Shown here: positions 11,327 to 22,783 of the stretch, piece by piece
How positions within the stretch are numbered: the first letter of the stretch is position 1
Layout: every line of letters begins with the position of its first letter
Source of the DNA: Setomelanomma holmii
Taxonomy: Eukaryota; Ascomycota; Dothideomycetes; Pleosporales; Phaeosphaeriaceae
Length of the DNA stretch: 64,000 nt
NCBI GenBank assembly: GCA_010015745.1
Contig: ML978168.1
Location: 310,001 to 374,000 of the forward strand
Direction: 5' to 3'
Position numbers and translations under genes: made by a program
Notes under the pieces: model-generated
Databases searched by the model: none
Told to the model about the DNA's origin: nothing
Seen by the model: only the letters and a program-made list of their open reading frames with translations

Positions 11327-12203
11327 TGATCGCATTCCGCTTCATATAATTCAGGTCATGCGAGTCAAGATTGTGAATATGTCGACACGGCCTCAGAGAG
11401 TCTAGGATGTCAGAATGCGGAAGAGACCCAAGCGTGTCAGTGCAGCATCACTTCGTGTTGCAAACAGTAGATTGCCAAGGTCGTTATGTTGGTTGGGATG
11501 TGTTCTGTATTGCTTATTCAAGACGTGGTAATTTGGGCCTGTTCACAAACGCTGCATGGGGCGCATCCAGGCGTTAGTAAGGTTTGATCGCATACCAAGT
11601 GTTGGAAAGGATCGTCGCATTACCGCGATATGCGTGCGTACTTGACATCAGGGCACTAATCTGCGACCTCGTTAGACATTGGTGAAGAAAGGGAAAGGGA
11701 AAGGGAAAAAAAAGCTCACCTAAAACATCGCGAACCACCGCCTAGAACTATGTAAAGGGAAGCTGCGGTCCAGGCGTCCCTTCCCCTAACCCCGCTCTAA
11801 CTACCACTTACTAATTGAATGATAGATCTGCCCAACCCTGAATACGAAGAAACTTGAGGCACCCTGCGCCGCTTTTCGTCTACCGACACCGCTCCATGAC
11901 TTTTGCCTCAACATACCGTCCGCCGTCTGATGGGACTTCCAACCCTAGAATAGGCTCTTTTGATCTAAAATAAATGATTATCATTGACCGCCGTGCGCGT
12001 ATGGACCACAAATGGGCTTATCAGCCGTTGTGACTCCGTAGTACATCTCATCTGCGAATCATCAGAGTTGCACATGTAGGATTGTTTTGATACTTACCGC
12101 AATGGCTTTCACATACAGAAGTCACGGAAGCTTACATTCGTGGCATGAAGATATTATCCCTCGTGTTATAACTTCACGCAATAAGTTAGGCGCAATCGTT
12201 GGA
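11327..12203 (-). other. Unresolved middle part of zinc-finger gene 1
   Basis: Lies between the last exon and candidate first exons. It contains a strong donor GTAAGTATC (minus strand, near 12.1 kb), an acceptor at GATTCGCAG and a short coding-like stretch after it (EMYYGVTTADKPICGPYAHG) that soon meets a stop. A purine-rich run of GGGAAA units lies near 11683-11715. I could not build a phase-consistent gene model; decay is possible. Confidence 0.35.
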
Positions 12204-12583
12204 CTCACTCGTTGGAGAGTTGAGCCTGGCAAGGCACCAAAGACATGCTCGGCTCGAGGTATCTTGGATCAGAGCAGCCCGCAACACAAGACATCGAGCC
12301 GTGAACGAGCGACGACACGGAGGTGATGATCGGAATCTCTTCGTAAGTGCTACAGGAGACAAGCTCGTTGTCGCTCGCGAAGAGCTTGATGGACCTCGTT
12401 GGTGGATCCTCCACTACAAGAATTATGAGCAATACACTTTTAGCAGGAAGCTCTAGACATACAGATAGGGTCGGACAGTAAAGGCACAGGAGCATATCCA
12501 AGGTCAAGCTCACTCTGTTCAGCGAGGTCTGTGAAGGTATTATCGAACCACGCAGGGCTTTCGAGATCGAATGTCGCCGACAT
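12204..12583 (-). CDS. Candidate 5' exons of zinc-finger gene 1
   Basis: From an ATG at 12583 the minus strand reads MSATFDLESPAWFDNTFTDL, then ELDLGYAPVPLLSDPI, ending at a GTATGT donor. A further coding-like stretch (KLFASDNELVSCSTYEEIP ... EPSMSLVPCQAQLSNE) ends at the strong donor GA|GTGAGT near 12204. The first stretch recalls LDRQTWFENVITG of zinc-finger gene 2 and the NE|GTGAGT end mirrors that gene's NLINE|GTAAGT exon end. This supports a common gene layout, but the internal intron and the link to the last exon are not proven. Confidence 0.4.
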
Positions 12584-13136
12584 GATGCAGGATAGTCAGG
12601 TCCGGGATGCGGAAGAGCTCGAGATGTCGAGGTCGCAGAGTCGTATGTGAAGGGTCTGGTGAGATGTCGTTGCTGGGGTGGTGATGGCGTGGAAGCAGGG
12701 TCCTTATCACTTTGGGGAGGACGAGGCTGAAGTGGGGTAAGTGCCCTACTGTGCCCTACCGCAGCCCATGCATATGCTCCAGCCAATGGAGGCGAAGGCC
12801 TTGGAGATCAATACCTGGGTTTTGTCTGACCCATGCGCAAGGTAAATCGCGTAGAAACCTCCGAATGTGAATACGTCGATGCGGTTTTCGAAGTTAAATG
12901 TTCGGATCAGAGGTTAGGAGTGAGTTACCTGCAGTAGACATTCGCGCTTGCCTGTAGTAGGGTCTGCTGTGAGTAGCTGCTATCTGCAATGACCATGACT
13001 CAAGAAGTATACCATCTGCTTGTGAGGTTTGACTGTCTCGAGAAGACATAAGGCAGTGTGGGATCGAGATGTGAGGAAGGTACTCGGTAGTAAACAACGA
13101 AGAGTCTTCCAAAACACATCGACACCCACCAATCCT
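12584..13136. other. Intergenic region
   Basis: About 550 bp with only short frames. I see no gene with family features. It is the probable promoter of zinc-finger gene 1 and the 3' flank of the metalloprotease. Confidence 0.4.
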
Positions 13137-14795
13137 TCAATGCCCACCACACGTCACCCCCGGTCCACCCGCCGCAGCAACCGCATTAGCAACACAAGTC
13201 CACCCATTCGGTCCCAAGGGATAGAACCCACCCGCATTCCACTCAATCCCATCCTTAGTCGGCTTGCCCAACTCATTGTACGTGAACCACCACCCACTCA
13301 ACGTCAGTCCCATACACCCCTTGAGCGCACCTAGCAGCTTCTCGCCACCAAAGTCTGAGTTCGCGAAGCCTGCGCCCCAGATGTCGACTTCGTTGCCAAA
13401 GGCTTTCCACCAGAGATTGCAGCCAGCAATGGGCGCTTTGGGCGGCGGAGGACGTTCGTACATTGGCTCAATTTGCCAGGTGAAGCCTGTGTCTTTTCGG
13501 CCATCAACCTCGCCGCCATGCTTCCAGTTTAGCGGGTTATCTTTGGTGTCGCAGCCATCCGTGATGGTGAGCATCTGCTTCACGCATTCGGCCTGAGTAA
13601 TGTCAGCTCCGATGTGAGGAAGAAGCGCATTGCTCTTGCGGACTTACGATGATATCGTAGTTGTCAATGTATGCCGTCTGTCGCCAGATGGCAGTCAGTG
13701 TTATCCCTTCCGGCGTGTCTGTGAGATAGTCCGTAGTCGATCGGCCGGCGACACCGCGGTTGTATGTGTCACCGAGCGCGTTGCAGAAATCGCCGACGCT
13801 GTTTTTCATGTTGTCTCGCGTAGTGTATTTGTTCGCGCCTTCGGGAGTCGTAGACGCGCACGTCAATGTTGATGGCGCTTCGCTCATACCTTTTCTTGGA
13901 GGAGGAAGGACACCGAACCGGTCCTTGTAATACAAACCCTGTGCAAACTGGCCATAGCTGTCAGCATTGAGAACGGCATCAGCAGGCCGCGTTCTTGCCA
14001 ACACAGCACAATCTTCCGCACCGTAGACGCGGTAGCCATTTTGAGAGATCTGATCGGGTATGTGGCGCTTGGTGAGGAGGTCGACGTGCAGCAGTTCGTG
14101 AAGGAAGAGTTGGCCGCGCGTCTGCAGGTATCTCATCTCAAGGTCGGTTTTGGGCTTGGAGCCCCAGTAGTCGATGCGTTCGGCCAACGATTCTTCTAGG
14201 AGTATGTTCTTGCATAGGTGGATGGTGTAGCCATCGGCGAACCAGCCAGGGGTATGTTCCACCTTTGCTCCAACAGGGCGAGTGTCATCACCGACCTTCA
14301 CGTTGCAAAAGCCGCCTCTGTCCTTGCCTTGCAAATGTCAGATTTCTTTACGCAGACACTGTCTTTTGAACTTACATTCGAATGTCTATGTAGCAAAGCT
14401 GTTAGTACATGCGCATGTCCTTAGAACCTTCGAATTGACGTTGTACTCACAATGAACGGCTTGCCAATAAGGCTGCTTTCAGAAATGCTGGCGACATTCG
14501 CAAGGTTTCCGACAATCTCTGATGTGTACGGACTGTCCTTAGCATTTGAGATGCCAAACCACAACTTTGCCGCGTCTTCGCCGTACTGCGGATACTTCAG
14601 AGCGTTGTGTGCCAAGTTAATTGCTTCGGCAATAGCTGCTTTAGCGAAATCGCTCTTCTTCACGGTCTTTCCATCGATATTTTCATCACAGTTGCTGTCG
14701 ATGCTCCAGTAAGCTTTTGGACCGTCATCTCGGACTCTGAGCATCGCTGGCCCAGCAGACACTTGGCTTAGGATAAAGAACCATGCTGGCCTCAT
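13137..14795 (-). CDS. Secreted zinc metalloprotease with HELLH motif, four exons including a 10-nt microexon
   Basis: Model: complement(join(13137..13592, 13648..14327, 14376..14385, 14451..14795)), 496 aa, all phases closing. The N-terminus MRPAWFFILSQVSAGPAM looks like a signal peptide. The metal site is in QLFLHELLHVDLLTKRHI: HExxH, with D five residues after the second His. The layout resembles the fungal deuterolysin/lysine-specific metallo-endopeptidase-like group, but family membership is inferred from the HELLH helix and the Cys-rich C-terminal region (ECVKQM ... DGCDT ... CNLWW ... GCMGL ... TCVANA ... VTCGGH). Exon 2 codes only for Thr-Phe-Glu plus one base between consensus splice sites. 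The gene lies between the two paralogous zinc-finger genes on the same strand. Extracellular proteolysis is the likely role. Confidence 0.85.
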
Positions 14796-15963
14796 TCTGT
14801 TATGTTTGTTATTGGAAGAAACGACTGCGATGAATTGGAATACGCAGGAAACAAGAAGTGGAGCTGACGCAGGAAAGAGAGTATAGGAGGGTTGCGCACC
14901 TTTTTATCTGTAGTCCGAGGTTCCCTCCTGAACATCATTGTAGGTGATAGTTGGATGCCTAGCCGTGCTTGATCCTAGCTGAACCTGCTGCACAGGGTCC
15001 AAACATGATCGACAGCTAAGGCAATGCTCCATCGAGTGTATCTGAATGGTCAAGGTAGTTAGATGAAGGACGGCCTCCACAACACAGCCCTCTTCCGTCT
15101 TCTGGGTATCGGGCATTCACCAGGCTGATGTTGTAGCCTCAGGTCGTGTGGCGAAGATCGCACCGAATGAGAGACGCCAGGTTGGCGGTGGAAGATCTGA
15201 GGCTTGATTAGTGTAACCATTGAAGAAGGAGAGTGATTGGGTTGATACATAGCCCCCAAATTGGAAAGCGCGGCTGAACTGCAAATAGCAGCCTTAAGGT
15301 TTGCTGCTTCAGCGACTAGCCGGATGGGGCAAATGTGCTTGGTATACACATACCCAAACATACCAGTAAAGCAGCAGGAGTGCGTGCAGTCTTCTTTCGA
15401 AAGGGTGTTAGGGTCTCATGCGTGGTAGACAATTATTGGTTTAGATATGAGTGGAATGTCGTAGGTCCGGGGAGCTTTGGAGTGCCCCAGCGAAGGTGCG
15501 ACATGGCTAAAGCGTGCGCCTTTGCGTCATACAGGTGAGTGCACGCTGGCGACCGAGCAAAATTCCAGGCTAGAAACATGGCGAGCTAGATGCGAGTAGC
15601 ATTGGAACATGCTGTGTGGTGTGGTGAGAGTGGTTGAGGTAGTGCTTGACGGGTATGTTTGTACGGAAGGCTGCCGCTTCAACAAGGCAACCACGATCTA
15701 AGGAAGTGCGAATTCCACTGGGACTTGACAGCATCGTGCAATAATCCACATTTTATATCGTGAGAACATAAGAGTATCGTATGCTATGTTTTGAGGGGCT
15801 GAAGTTGCATAGTTGAAGCTTTGTGTTAAAGAATGAACGAATCAGCCCAACAGGGGTGCCACACCTAACGCCGTCCTGCCCTTGATGTTCCTCGTATGAA
15901 TAACCGCGTCTGTGACTTTGCAGAGATATTACGTCAGAGCTTCGCGGCGCGCGAAGCTGTCGT
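14796..15963. other. Intergenic region
   Basis: Nearly 1.2 kb with short overlapping frames on both strands and no recognisable domain. It holds the metalloprotease promoter and the 3' flank of zinc-finger gene 2. Confidence 0.45.
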
Positions 15964-17863
15964 TCAAGAGCCAACGATATCAGCATGCTTCCGCGACAAG
16001 TGATCCATCATCTTATCCTTCCTGGGGAACGACCCACCCGCTCCAGACTTGCTTCTATCGCAGTTTCCCACAGGGCACCAGAATTGCGGCTTCCTTGCGA
16101 GCGTTTCGTGTTTGCACTTGTGGTGTCTCTTAAGTTCTGCTAGCCGACCAAATGTCTTGTCGAAGCAGCCAGGCGCATGGCATTTGAAATGATCTTGCCC
16201 AATATTGCCGTTGCTGAGGACCACACCAATGACAGCATGTGGGGTCTTGTGAAGTTGCTGAAGTCCACCAGGAGAAGGGATTTTGGCATGCGACAGCGTA
16301 TCGTGCGTCAATGGTGGAGAATTAGTCGGGTCGAGGCTTGCCAACACGGCAGCGAGCAGAGGGCGAGAACGATTCGCCTGGGTACGAGGTTTCGAAATAC
16401 GAGATGAACGTTTGCCTTTGAATAAATTTTGCGGGGCGTTGAAGGCAATGGTCTGCTGGGTTCGAGGGTCGTTGGGTGCGGTATGCGCAGAGGTCGAAGC
16501 AACGATTGGGGATGACCAAACTGACCTGTGTGATGGCAGAGTCAGCCAAGGCTCTCATCGAACTTGCTGGTAGTTGATAAAGGGACAGAAGTATCCAATT
16601 GAAACTCTTGTAGAGTTGTTTGATCGAATTGAGAGTATCATGATCGCGTATTCTCCACGGCATAATAACAAGTGTAAAGAAATCATCCGTTCTGCTTGCG
16701 CAGAACAGGCATATAGAGAGACGTACTTCTTCAATAGCCATTCCATTTGGTAGAGAGTATTCAAGAGATTTCCGCTGTTCCAAAGGAGTGAGAGAGCGTG
16801 GCTCAATCTCGGAGCAGTCCATGTAGTCCCAGTTTTGAAGTATTTCAGATTGAGGCTAGCTGCTCTCAGAAGATCTCGTGGCCGTTGTTCTTGTTCCAAA
16901 GTCCAGCAAGAGAGCTAAGCTCAATCTTGTAAATGTCCAAAGGGCTTCAGTACGGTCGCACGTGTGTGCCTGAGCTTAGCTCTCGGTGCAGGCGATCGCG
17001 AAGACCTCAGCCTTTCGATCGTATCAACCTGGAGAAGTCTTGAGACCCCATCGCTTCGACAGCGAATAAATGCAATGTCCGTGACCAGAAGCAATACTGT
17101 AGAAACCCATGAGGGGAGGGGGATGATGCCGAATTGTCCCGCTGCTCAATCGATAGAAGATTCTGCGAGCCCGAAGGTCGTTTCCCATGAAAAACCGTGA
17201 TTGGGATCGTTGTATCCGGCTCATCTGCGCAACTTTAGCAGTTACCATTTGCCTTTTAGCGTCGAACATTACCTAGATCAATGGTCAGTGGAGGCATATC
17301 AGTGAGACGGTGTATACTACCTGAAGTTCACACAAACAACGACTGGATACTCGGCTGTACGAGAAGTCCCATGCGTAGGATCCTTGGTGGAGGAGAGTCG
17401 GATGCGTCATACACACTTACTCGTTGATGAGATTGTCGTGTTCAGGGCCAGTAATCACATTCTCGAACCACGTCTGGCGATCGAGAATGTCGATGTTATG
17501 CGAAGCAGCTAGTTGAATCAGATGCAGCCCAAAATGTAGTCATTTGAGCGAACCTTTCGATTGACCTGTCAATTCCTCGTTAGTAAGAGTACTTTCATGC
17601 TCACCGAGGTGACTTGTGCTTCCAGCATATGTCAAATGTTCGAACGCGGCTTGAATTCTCATACCAGCTGACTCGATTGAGTCCCATTCGATGCTCTCGA
17701 AATCCTGGGCCAGATCTTGCGGCGTAGGCGTGAGGCTGAAGTTTGTAGCACCATTCAAAGGCATTGCATTCCAAGTTGCGAAGTAGGAGTCGAAGTTAAG
17801 TGTCATGGTCGAGTCGGCGAACGAGCGAAGTGCAGAAAGTGATTCGATGGGATTTGAATCCAA
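15964..17863 (-). CDS. C2H2 zinc-finger protein (paralogue 2), multi-exon, structure partly resolved
   Basis: Start at 17863 (MDSNPIESLSALRSFADS...). Supported coding blocks on the minus strand: 17863 to about 17572; a block ending at 17421 (HNIDILDRQTWFENV ... NLINE) with donor GA|GTAAGT; a block starting at 17232 (DEPDTTIPITVFHGKRPSG ... FLQYCFWSRTLHLF); a block near 16.55-16.85 kb (SEILQNWDYMDCSEIEPRSL ... IRDHDTLNSIKQLYKSFNW); and the last exon from about 16.45 kb to 15964 (TIAFNAPQNLFKGKRSSRIS, then the fingers KCHAPGCFDKTFGRLAELKR-HH and CPVGNCDRSK ... FPRKDKMMDHLSRKHAD). The last junction can be closed by an intron GTCAGT...CCCAG in phase 0. Some middle junctions do not close. The zinc-finger block is shared with the gene at 10.8 kb. 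Regulatory function is inferred. Confidence 0.7.
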
Positions 17864-17932
17864 GTTGATATTGTGATGACAGGAGTGCGTGCAGCTTTTG
17901 AAGAAGGTGGTGGGCGGCTGAAGTTGGGTGAG

Positions 17933-18005
17933 TTGCCCTACGAAAGTGTTGCCCTACGAAAGTGTTGCCCTACGAAAGTGTTGCCCTACGAAAGTGTTGC
18001 CCTAC
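17933..18005. repeat. 16-bp tandem repeat, 4.6 copies
   Basis: Unit TTGCCCTACGAAAGTG repeats four times perfectly from 17933 to 17996, followed by a partial fifth copy (TTGCCCTAC). Because the unit is not a multiple of three, a plus-strand reading cycles through three frames. It lies about 70 bp upstream of the zinc-finger gene 2 start codon, so it is in that gene's promoter or 5' UTR. Confidence 0.95.
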
Positions 18006-18155
18006 CTGATGGGGCTGGGGCGGTGCAGGACGCCAGCGCACGCTCCCCGCACGCCCAATGAGATGGGAGAGACGTGGTCCACTGCTGCAGTACAGTCGAA
18101 GTCCTCCATGGCATGCGCCTCGACAAAGAGAATGAAGCGATCTCCAGTTTCAGCC

Positions 18156-18563
18156 TCACCTTTCCCCAACACCCCAAACATACCCCCCATAATACCTCCA
18201 ATAATTCCCCATCCAAGCAGCCCCGTACCCCTGCACCGCCCCTCTCACCCTCCCCAGAAAAATCTCAGCCTTCTCTTTCTCCTCTTCAGACTTCGACGGG
18301 ACAAAACGCGCCTTTAGCACGTTGTACCAAAACGTGGATTCGACAGAGACCATGAGTCCGAGGCCGGCGTAGACGGTGTATCTGACGGCTGGACGAGAGT
18401 CTCGAACTGCGTGGAAGAGGTTGAAAGAGGGGAGGGTTGGGTTCTCGGGAGGGGTGGTGAGTTTTGGTGATGATGGGGGAGGTGGTGGTGATGGTTTGGG
18501 GGTGTGGGTCGAGTAGTTGGAGGCTTGCGATGATCTCGAACTTGGAGACATTGCAATGCGCAT
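18156..18563 (-). CDS. Small conserved protein, probably membrane-associated
   Basis: Start taken at 18563 (MRIAMSPSSRSSQASNYSTH), 135 aa; another start lies four codons inside. The N-terminal third is Ser/Pro-rich with basic residues and could be a mitochondrial targeting sequence. It is followed by FNLFHAVRDSRPAVRYTVYA and GLGLMVSVESTFWYNVLKAR, a single hydrophobic segment, then a charged linker (KSEEEKEKAEIF) and an aromatic C-terminus (WMGNYWRYYGGYVWG). The even amino-acid composition and the sharp change from a disordered head to a folded tail support a real gene. I do not recognise the family and assign no function. Confidence 0.65.
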   Translation of the reverse strand: MRIAMSPSSRSSQASNYSTHTPKPSPPPPPSSPKLTTPPENPTLPSFNLFHAVRDSRPAVRYTVYAGLGLMVSVESTFWYNVLKARFVPSKSEEEKEKAEIFLGRVRGAVQGYGAAWMGNYWRYYGGYVWGVGER

Positions 18564-19548
18564 GCCTACTATGCCTGCTGGAATATATAAAACCCTTTCG
18601 GTGGAGCGTGTGTGTATGCGAAGGGTATGTCGCAGCATATTGCTGGCAGTACAAGTGTGATGTCGACCGTGAGACGTTGATTTATAGCAAAAGAACTTGT
18701 GGTACAAGGTAAATGTTGAAATGATTTGATTGAATGAGACAGTGAGAGAAACGGAGAGCATTTTTCATACGGATTTCTATATACTCGACCGACTTCGCAT
18801 TTTGCTGCCTGCCTTGGCGTGACAATGCTCGTGGTAGGATGCCAAGATTCTTCATCCACTTTGGGCATGAAACTGCGAAAGACGGGTGACATAAGCATGG
18901 ACTCGAAGAGTTGAAGCATGCCACTATATAGCACAACACGACGAATTAGATTCTCGCAAGCATTGACCTTGACTGACTACGCGCAAAGCTTTCCATAAGA
19001 AAGGAGTGTTTATTTTGGTTGTGAGATTGCGCCCTTGGCTTCGCGTGAACGCAATCTCAGCATTTTTCGCGCCATCCCAAATGGTACGCTCGACCGACAG
19101 TGACGTCGACATGCTTCTGCGATCGATCTCGATAGCAGGTGGTGCACATGTGCGATAGAGTGGTGAACACATGGCCAAAGGCGCATGTGAGCCAACGAGC
19201 ATGTGGTGCGTGTTTGGTTCGAAACAAGGAAACGTGGTGGATAAAGACGGTGGCTGGGTTCGGTTTGGTGGGGAAGACATCGCTGGCAAGGATCAGACGG
19301 CCTGCCCACCTGCGTCCCTGGTTAGCGGCGCATTCAAGCCTCACCGTCAGTCGCCAGGAACGCGCAGTAGCACAACATTAACAGTCAACACTCCGACCTT
19401 GACCTGCACCACCCCCCTCACCACCCACACCACCACGCCGAGCATGATAAGCGCAGTGAAGGACACCGCATCGCATTCATTATCCATTGTCCCGGGCAGC
19501 GCTGCGCAGGTCAGGTCGCAGACGCAGGCTGCCCCCGCCGTATAACCG
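18564..19548. other. Intergenic region between divergent genes
   Basis: Nearly 1 kb. Reading frames here overlap on all frames without domain features. It holds the promoters of the small minus-strand protein and the plus-strand coiled-coil gene. Confidence 0.45.
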
Positions 19549-21922
19549 ATGGACAGAAGCACCGCCCACCACATTCCAGTGCCGCGATGCTGCTGTGGAA
19601 GCACCGACTGCGCTTTTCTTGCTCACAACGGGCGACTCCTAGAAGGGCTAGAACGCGATGTGAACAAAGCTGCCCAGTTGGGCCAGGTACGTGTCCAGTC
19701 ACTGCCACTCACGCGCAGCAACCATGCAGCACTTGCTGCTGCGGCTGCCTCAGCTGTGCAGCATGAAAGACACCTCGGGGCCGTCGCTGACATTCGCCCT
19801 GCAGGCTCTGCTTGTCCGCCATGAAGCCTACGTTGCCGACTCGGAGCGTGAGCGCCGGCAAATGGTCGACACTATCGAGAAGCTGGAGAAGGACAAGATG
19901 GAGCTCGAAGCCAAGAATGCGCAGACTATCAAGGCGAACCGCGAGCTGCTGAACCGCCTAGAGCATCTCAATGATGCCGTTGTCGACTCGGATGCCCAGA
20001 TTCAGGCGCTCACCGACACGCTACGCTCGACTGAGGAAGAACTCGAACGCCTGAGCTCTCTGGCAGCACGAACGCAGCTGCTAGAGCAGCAACTCATGGA
20101 GCTGGAAAGGGAGCAGTCTCAGTTGCAGAGCAGTTTCGATGCGAAGCTGGTGGACGAGCGAACGGCTATCCAGAGGTGGAAGAATGCCGAACGCACCTTA
20201 GGAGACTTGCAGGATCAGATCGACCGCATTGAGAAAGAGGCGCGCGAAGAAAGAGAGCGGCATGTCGAGGTTGTGGCACGCATGGAGCGGAGGATGGCAG
20301 TGGAAGGAGCGCTCAACACGGCAGCAGGGAGGTTGAAGGCAAAGGCAGGGCATGAGAAGGGTGGCACAAATGTCGTTTCGCATTTTGTCAAGGACATCCT
20401 GCTCGATAACGCCAACCTGCAACACGGCATCCTGGAACTACGCGAGATGCTGGTCAATTCCAATGAGGAAGTAGAGCGTCTTCGCGATCAGCTCAAAGTA
20501 CATCAGCCAGTCTCTTCGTCGCCCCCAGATGACGTCCCGACGCCCAATCTGCAGAACGAGCTGGAGATGGAATTTGAACAGGTTATGAACCAACAGCTAC
20601 ATATCCACCACCACTACCACGGTCCCAAGATCAGCAAGAACCTGCCTAAGGCTCAGCCTTCGAAGCGACCAAAGAAGAAGCGCTTCAGCCTTACGCCAAC
20701 ACACTTCGATCCACCTCCACCGCTTGACCGCTCCTCAACAGCTACGATCCTGAATCAAACTGCGGTGTCCGTGCCCAACACGCATCGATGGTCTCAAGCG
20801 ACGACTCTTACTGTGGGTTCTGTACCAGGCTCGCCCGTGTCTGACTCTCACCGAGGCTCAATTTATGACCGAGTCTTCAGCGATGTTGCTTACGACTCTT
20901 CACGACCTACAAGTCCGCCCGACTCAATCGATCTCCAGTCACCCATGTTTGGCCCTATCAAGTCCAACGACTTTCTCAATCCAGAAGCCACGCCCCGCCA
21001 CCATCGTCGCAAATCGTATGGTCTGAAGCCGCCTAGCTTGTCTACAATCAGAAGCGCAAGCACGCCAATATCCATGACGACTAAGAGCAGTCCTGCTACA
21101 GCCATCATCTCGGCCGTCAGTCCTGCCAACTCCCTTGCCTACGATATCTTCACCCTATCTCCTCACCTACCGGCCCAACTTCAAGCCGCAATACCGGAAG
21201 AAACGGAAGACTCCGCCATCTCAACCAACGAACCTACTCCAGTCGTATCACCTCCAGACGAGCCCTTCGAACCGGATGACCTCGTCTCGCCAATGACTAC
21301 AATGCGCCCACCTTTACGCCGTCATGCCTCACACGAATCGCTCATCTCCGTTTCCGGAATGGACATCCACACACTCCAATCACGACCCTCCCAACTCCTA
21401 TACTCCTCTTCACCACGCTTCTCCACCCCGGGCGGCGCAGGCTCAGCCGGTCCTGAACTCACTCCCTGGACCGCCACCGCCCACGGCACTTTATCACGCA
21501 AGCCCATTGAAAGCAGCCGCAACCTCTTGTACTCCAGCATTGCGAATCAAAGACGTGGCCCGCGCAAAAGCGACGGCCCACAGCCTCCCAGCACCGGTCT
21601 AGGCAGGAAAGTCGGCGGCTGGGTTTTTGGCAAATGGGGCGCGACACCCGCGCCAACCGTCACGCCTGATTCGATACGCCCGACGAGTTCGAATAGCCAG
21701 TCTACGCAAGGAACGGGGACGGGTAGTATCTCGGATGCGTCGAAGAAGAAAGACAAAGACAAGGCCTCTGAACGACCGCAAGTAAAGCTAAGGTCCAGCG
21801 GTGTCAATCAGAATGGCCCAATTTGGGGCTTCTTTGATATTCCTGAGACGCCGACGAAAGTTGTGGTGCAGGATTATGATGCTGAGGCGTTGGGAGAGGC
21901 ATTGGGAGAGATACAGCAGTGA
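19549..21922 (+). CDS. Large coiled-coil protein, conserved-type, function unknown
   Basis: Model: join(19549..19686, 19805..21922), 751 aa. Exon 1 ends KAAQLGQ at a GTACGT donor and exon 2 resumes ALLVRHEAYVADSERERR, so the reading frame closes in phase 0 over a 118-nt intron. Residues ~55-270 are a long heptad-rich coiled coil (EKLEKDKMELEAKNAQTIKA ... LEQQLMELEREQSQLQ ... EVERLRDQLKVHQ). Residues ~290-720 are disordered and Ser/Pro/Thr-rich with basic patches (PKKKRFSLTPTHF, RHHRRKSYGLKPPSL). A short conserved-looking tail (WGFFDIPETPTKVVVQDYD) closes the protein. The organisation suggests a cytoskeletal or septal scaffold; this is inference. I do not recognise the family by name. Confidence 0.82.
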
Positions 21923-22783
21923 GCGTGCCTGACATGGGTGAAGATATGATTTCCTATTTACTGCTGCCATTTTGCTTTGATCTAATAAGTTTGACTTTTT
22001 GAAAATTGCATAGCGCAGCGTTCGTTTTGTTGGGTACGTGATGGTTCATGGTATAGACTTGGACGGGGTACGGAAATGAAGATGGATTATGGATATGCAT
22101 GATAAGGATACGTAATCAGATTGGAACGATGGAGATACCCAGGGCCCTATTGACAATACTTCAGTGGGTATCACAAACAAGTATACAATACCGAGAATTG
22201 TCGACGGCATAATTGCAACAATGGCATCGAATCATGTGCATTTCTCGTGCGCGAATACGCCGCGGCTCGAATCTCGGTGCGATATGGGCGATAGAAACGG
22301 AATGAGTCTCGAATGGCATTTTCGCGATCTATTAAGGTTTGCGCCATGAATTCGTGCGCTTACACCTTTTCTATAATCTATTGTCTTTGCCTGTATCGTT
22401 TCCTGATCATCTACTAAGACTCATGATGCACCTTGTATCGTCGTGTCTTCTCTTCTGCGCCTCAATTTGGACCACCAACGCCACTTACGCACTTGAAGGG
22501 GCCTTGTTGGATTGCCGACAGCATCGCCGCTCAGTTGCGGGCTGTCTGTATTGGGCGGACTGCCTGTGCACGGCTGACTTGAGGCAGTCGAGTTCGACGG
22601 GGCTTGTGAGAGACTAACATATCGAGCATCCCAGTCTACTCGTCTTTGTGTTTCGATGGACCGCGCTTCGGGCTGTTGTTCGAGAGGAAAATCGGCGATG
22701 CGGTCGTCTTCTTTCCCTCGTCGGATGGGAGGTGACCTGCCTGTTTGTGAAATTAGTGGCGCGTGTTGATGGCGGGATGAGTG
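21923..22783. other. Intergenic region
   Basis: About 860 bp of 3' flank shared by convergent units. No supported gene; one 92-residue plus-strand frame near 22.34-22.62 kb has hydrophobic and Cys content but no second line of support. Confidence 0.4.

Noticed and set aside
11683..11715. GGGAAA purine run as a possible regulatory triplex or telomere-like repeat
   Set aside because: Only a few imperfect units; not a fungal telomere motif and no flanking evidence.
12205..12786. A 193-codon minus-strand frame read as one protein
   Set aside because: It starts upstream of the more plausible ATG at 12583 and its first part is Pro/Ser-rich noise; only segments after the donor-like sites look coding, so it was split into candidate exons.
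17928..18317. Plus-strand frame through the 16-bp repeat
   Set aside because: The repeated peptide only reflects the tandem repeat, and the rest is antisense to the small minus-strand protein.
18464..18712. Plus-strand frame rich in Val/Met/Trp
   Set aside because: Antisense to the Pro-rich head of the small minus-strand protein and with no independent support.
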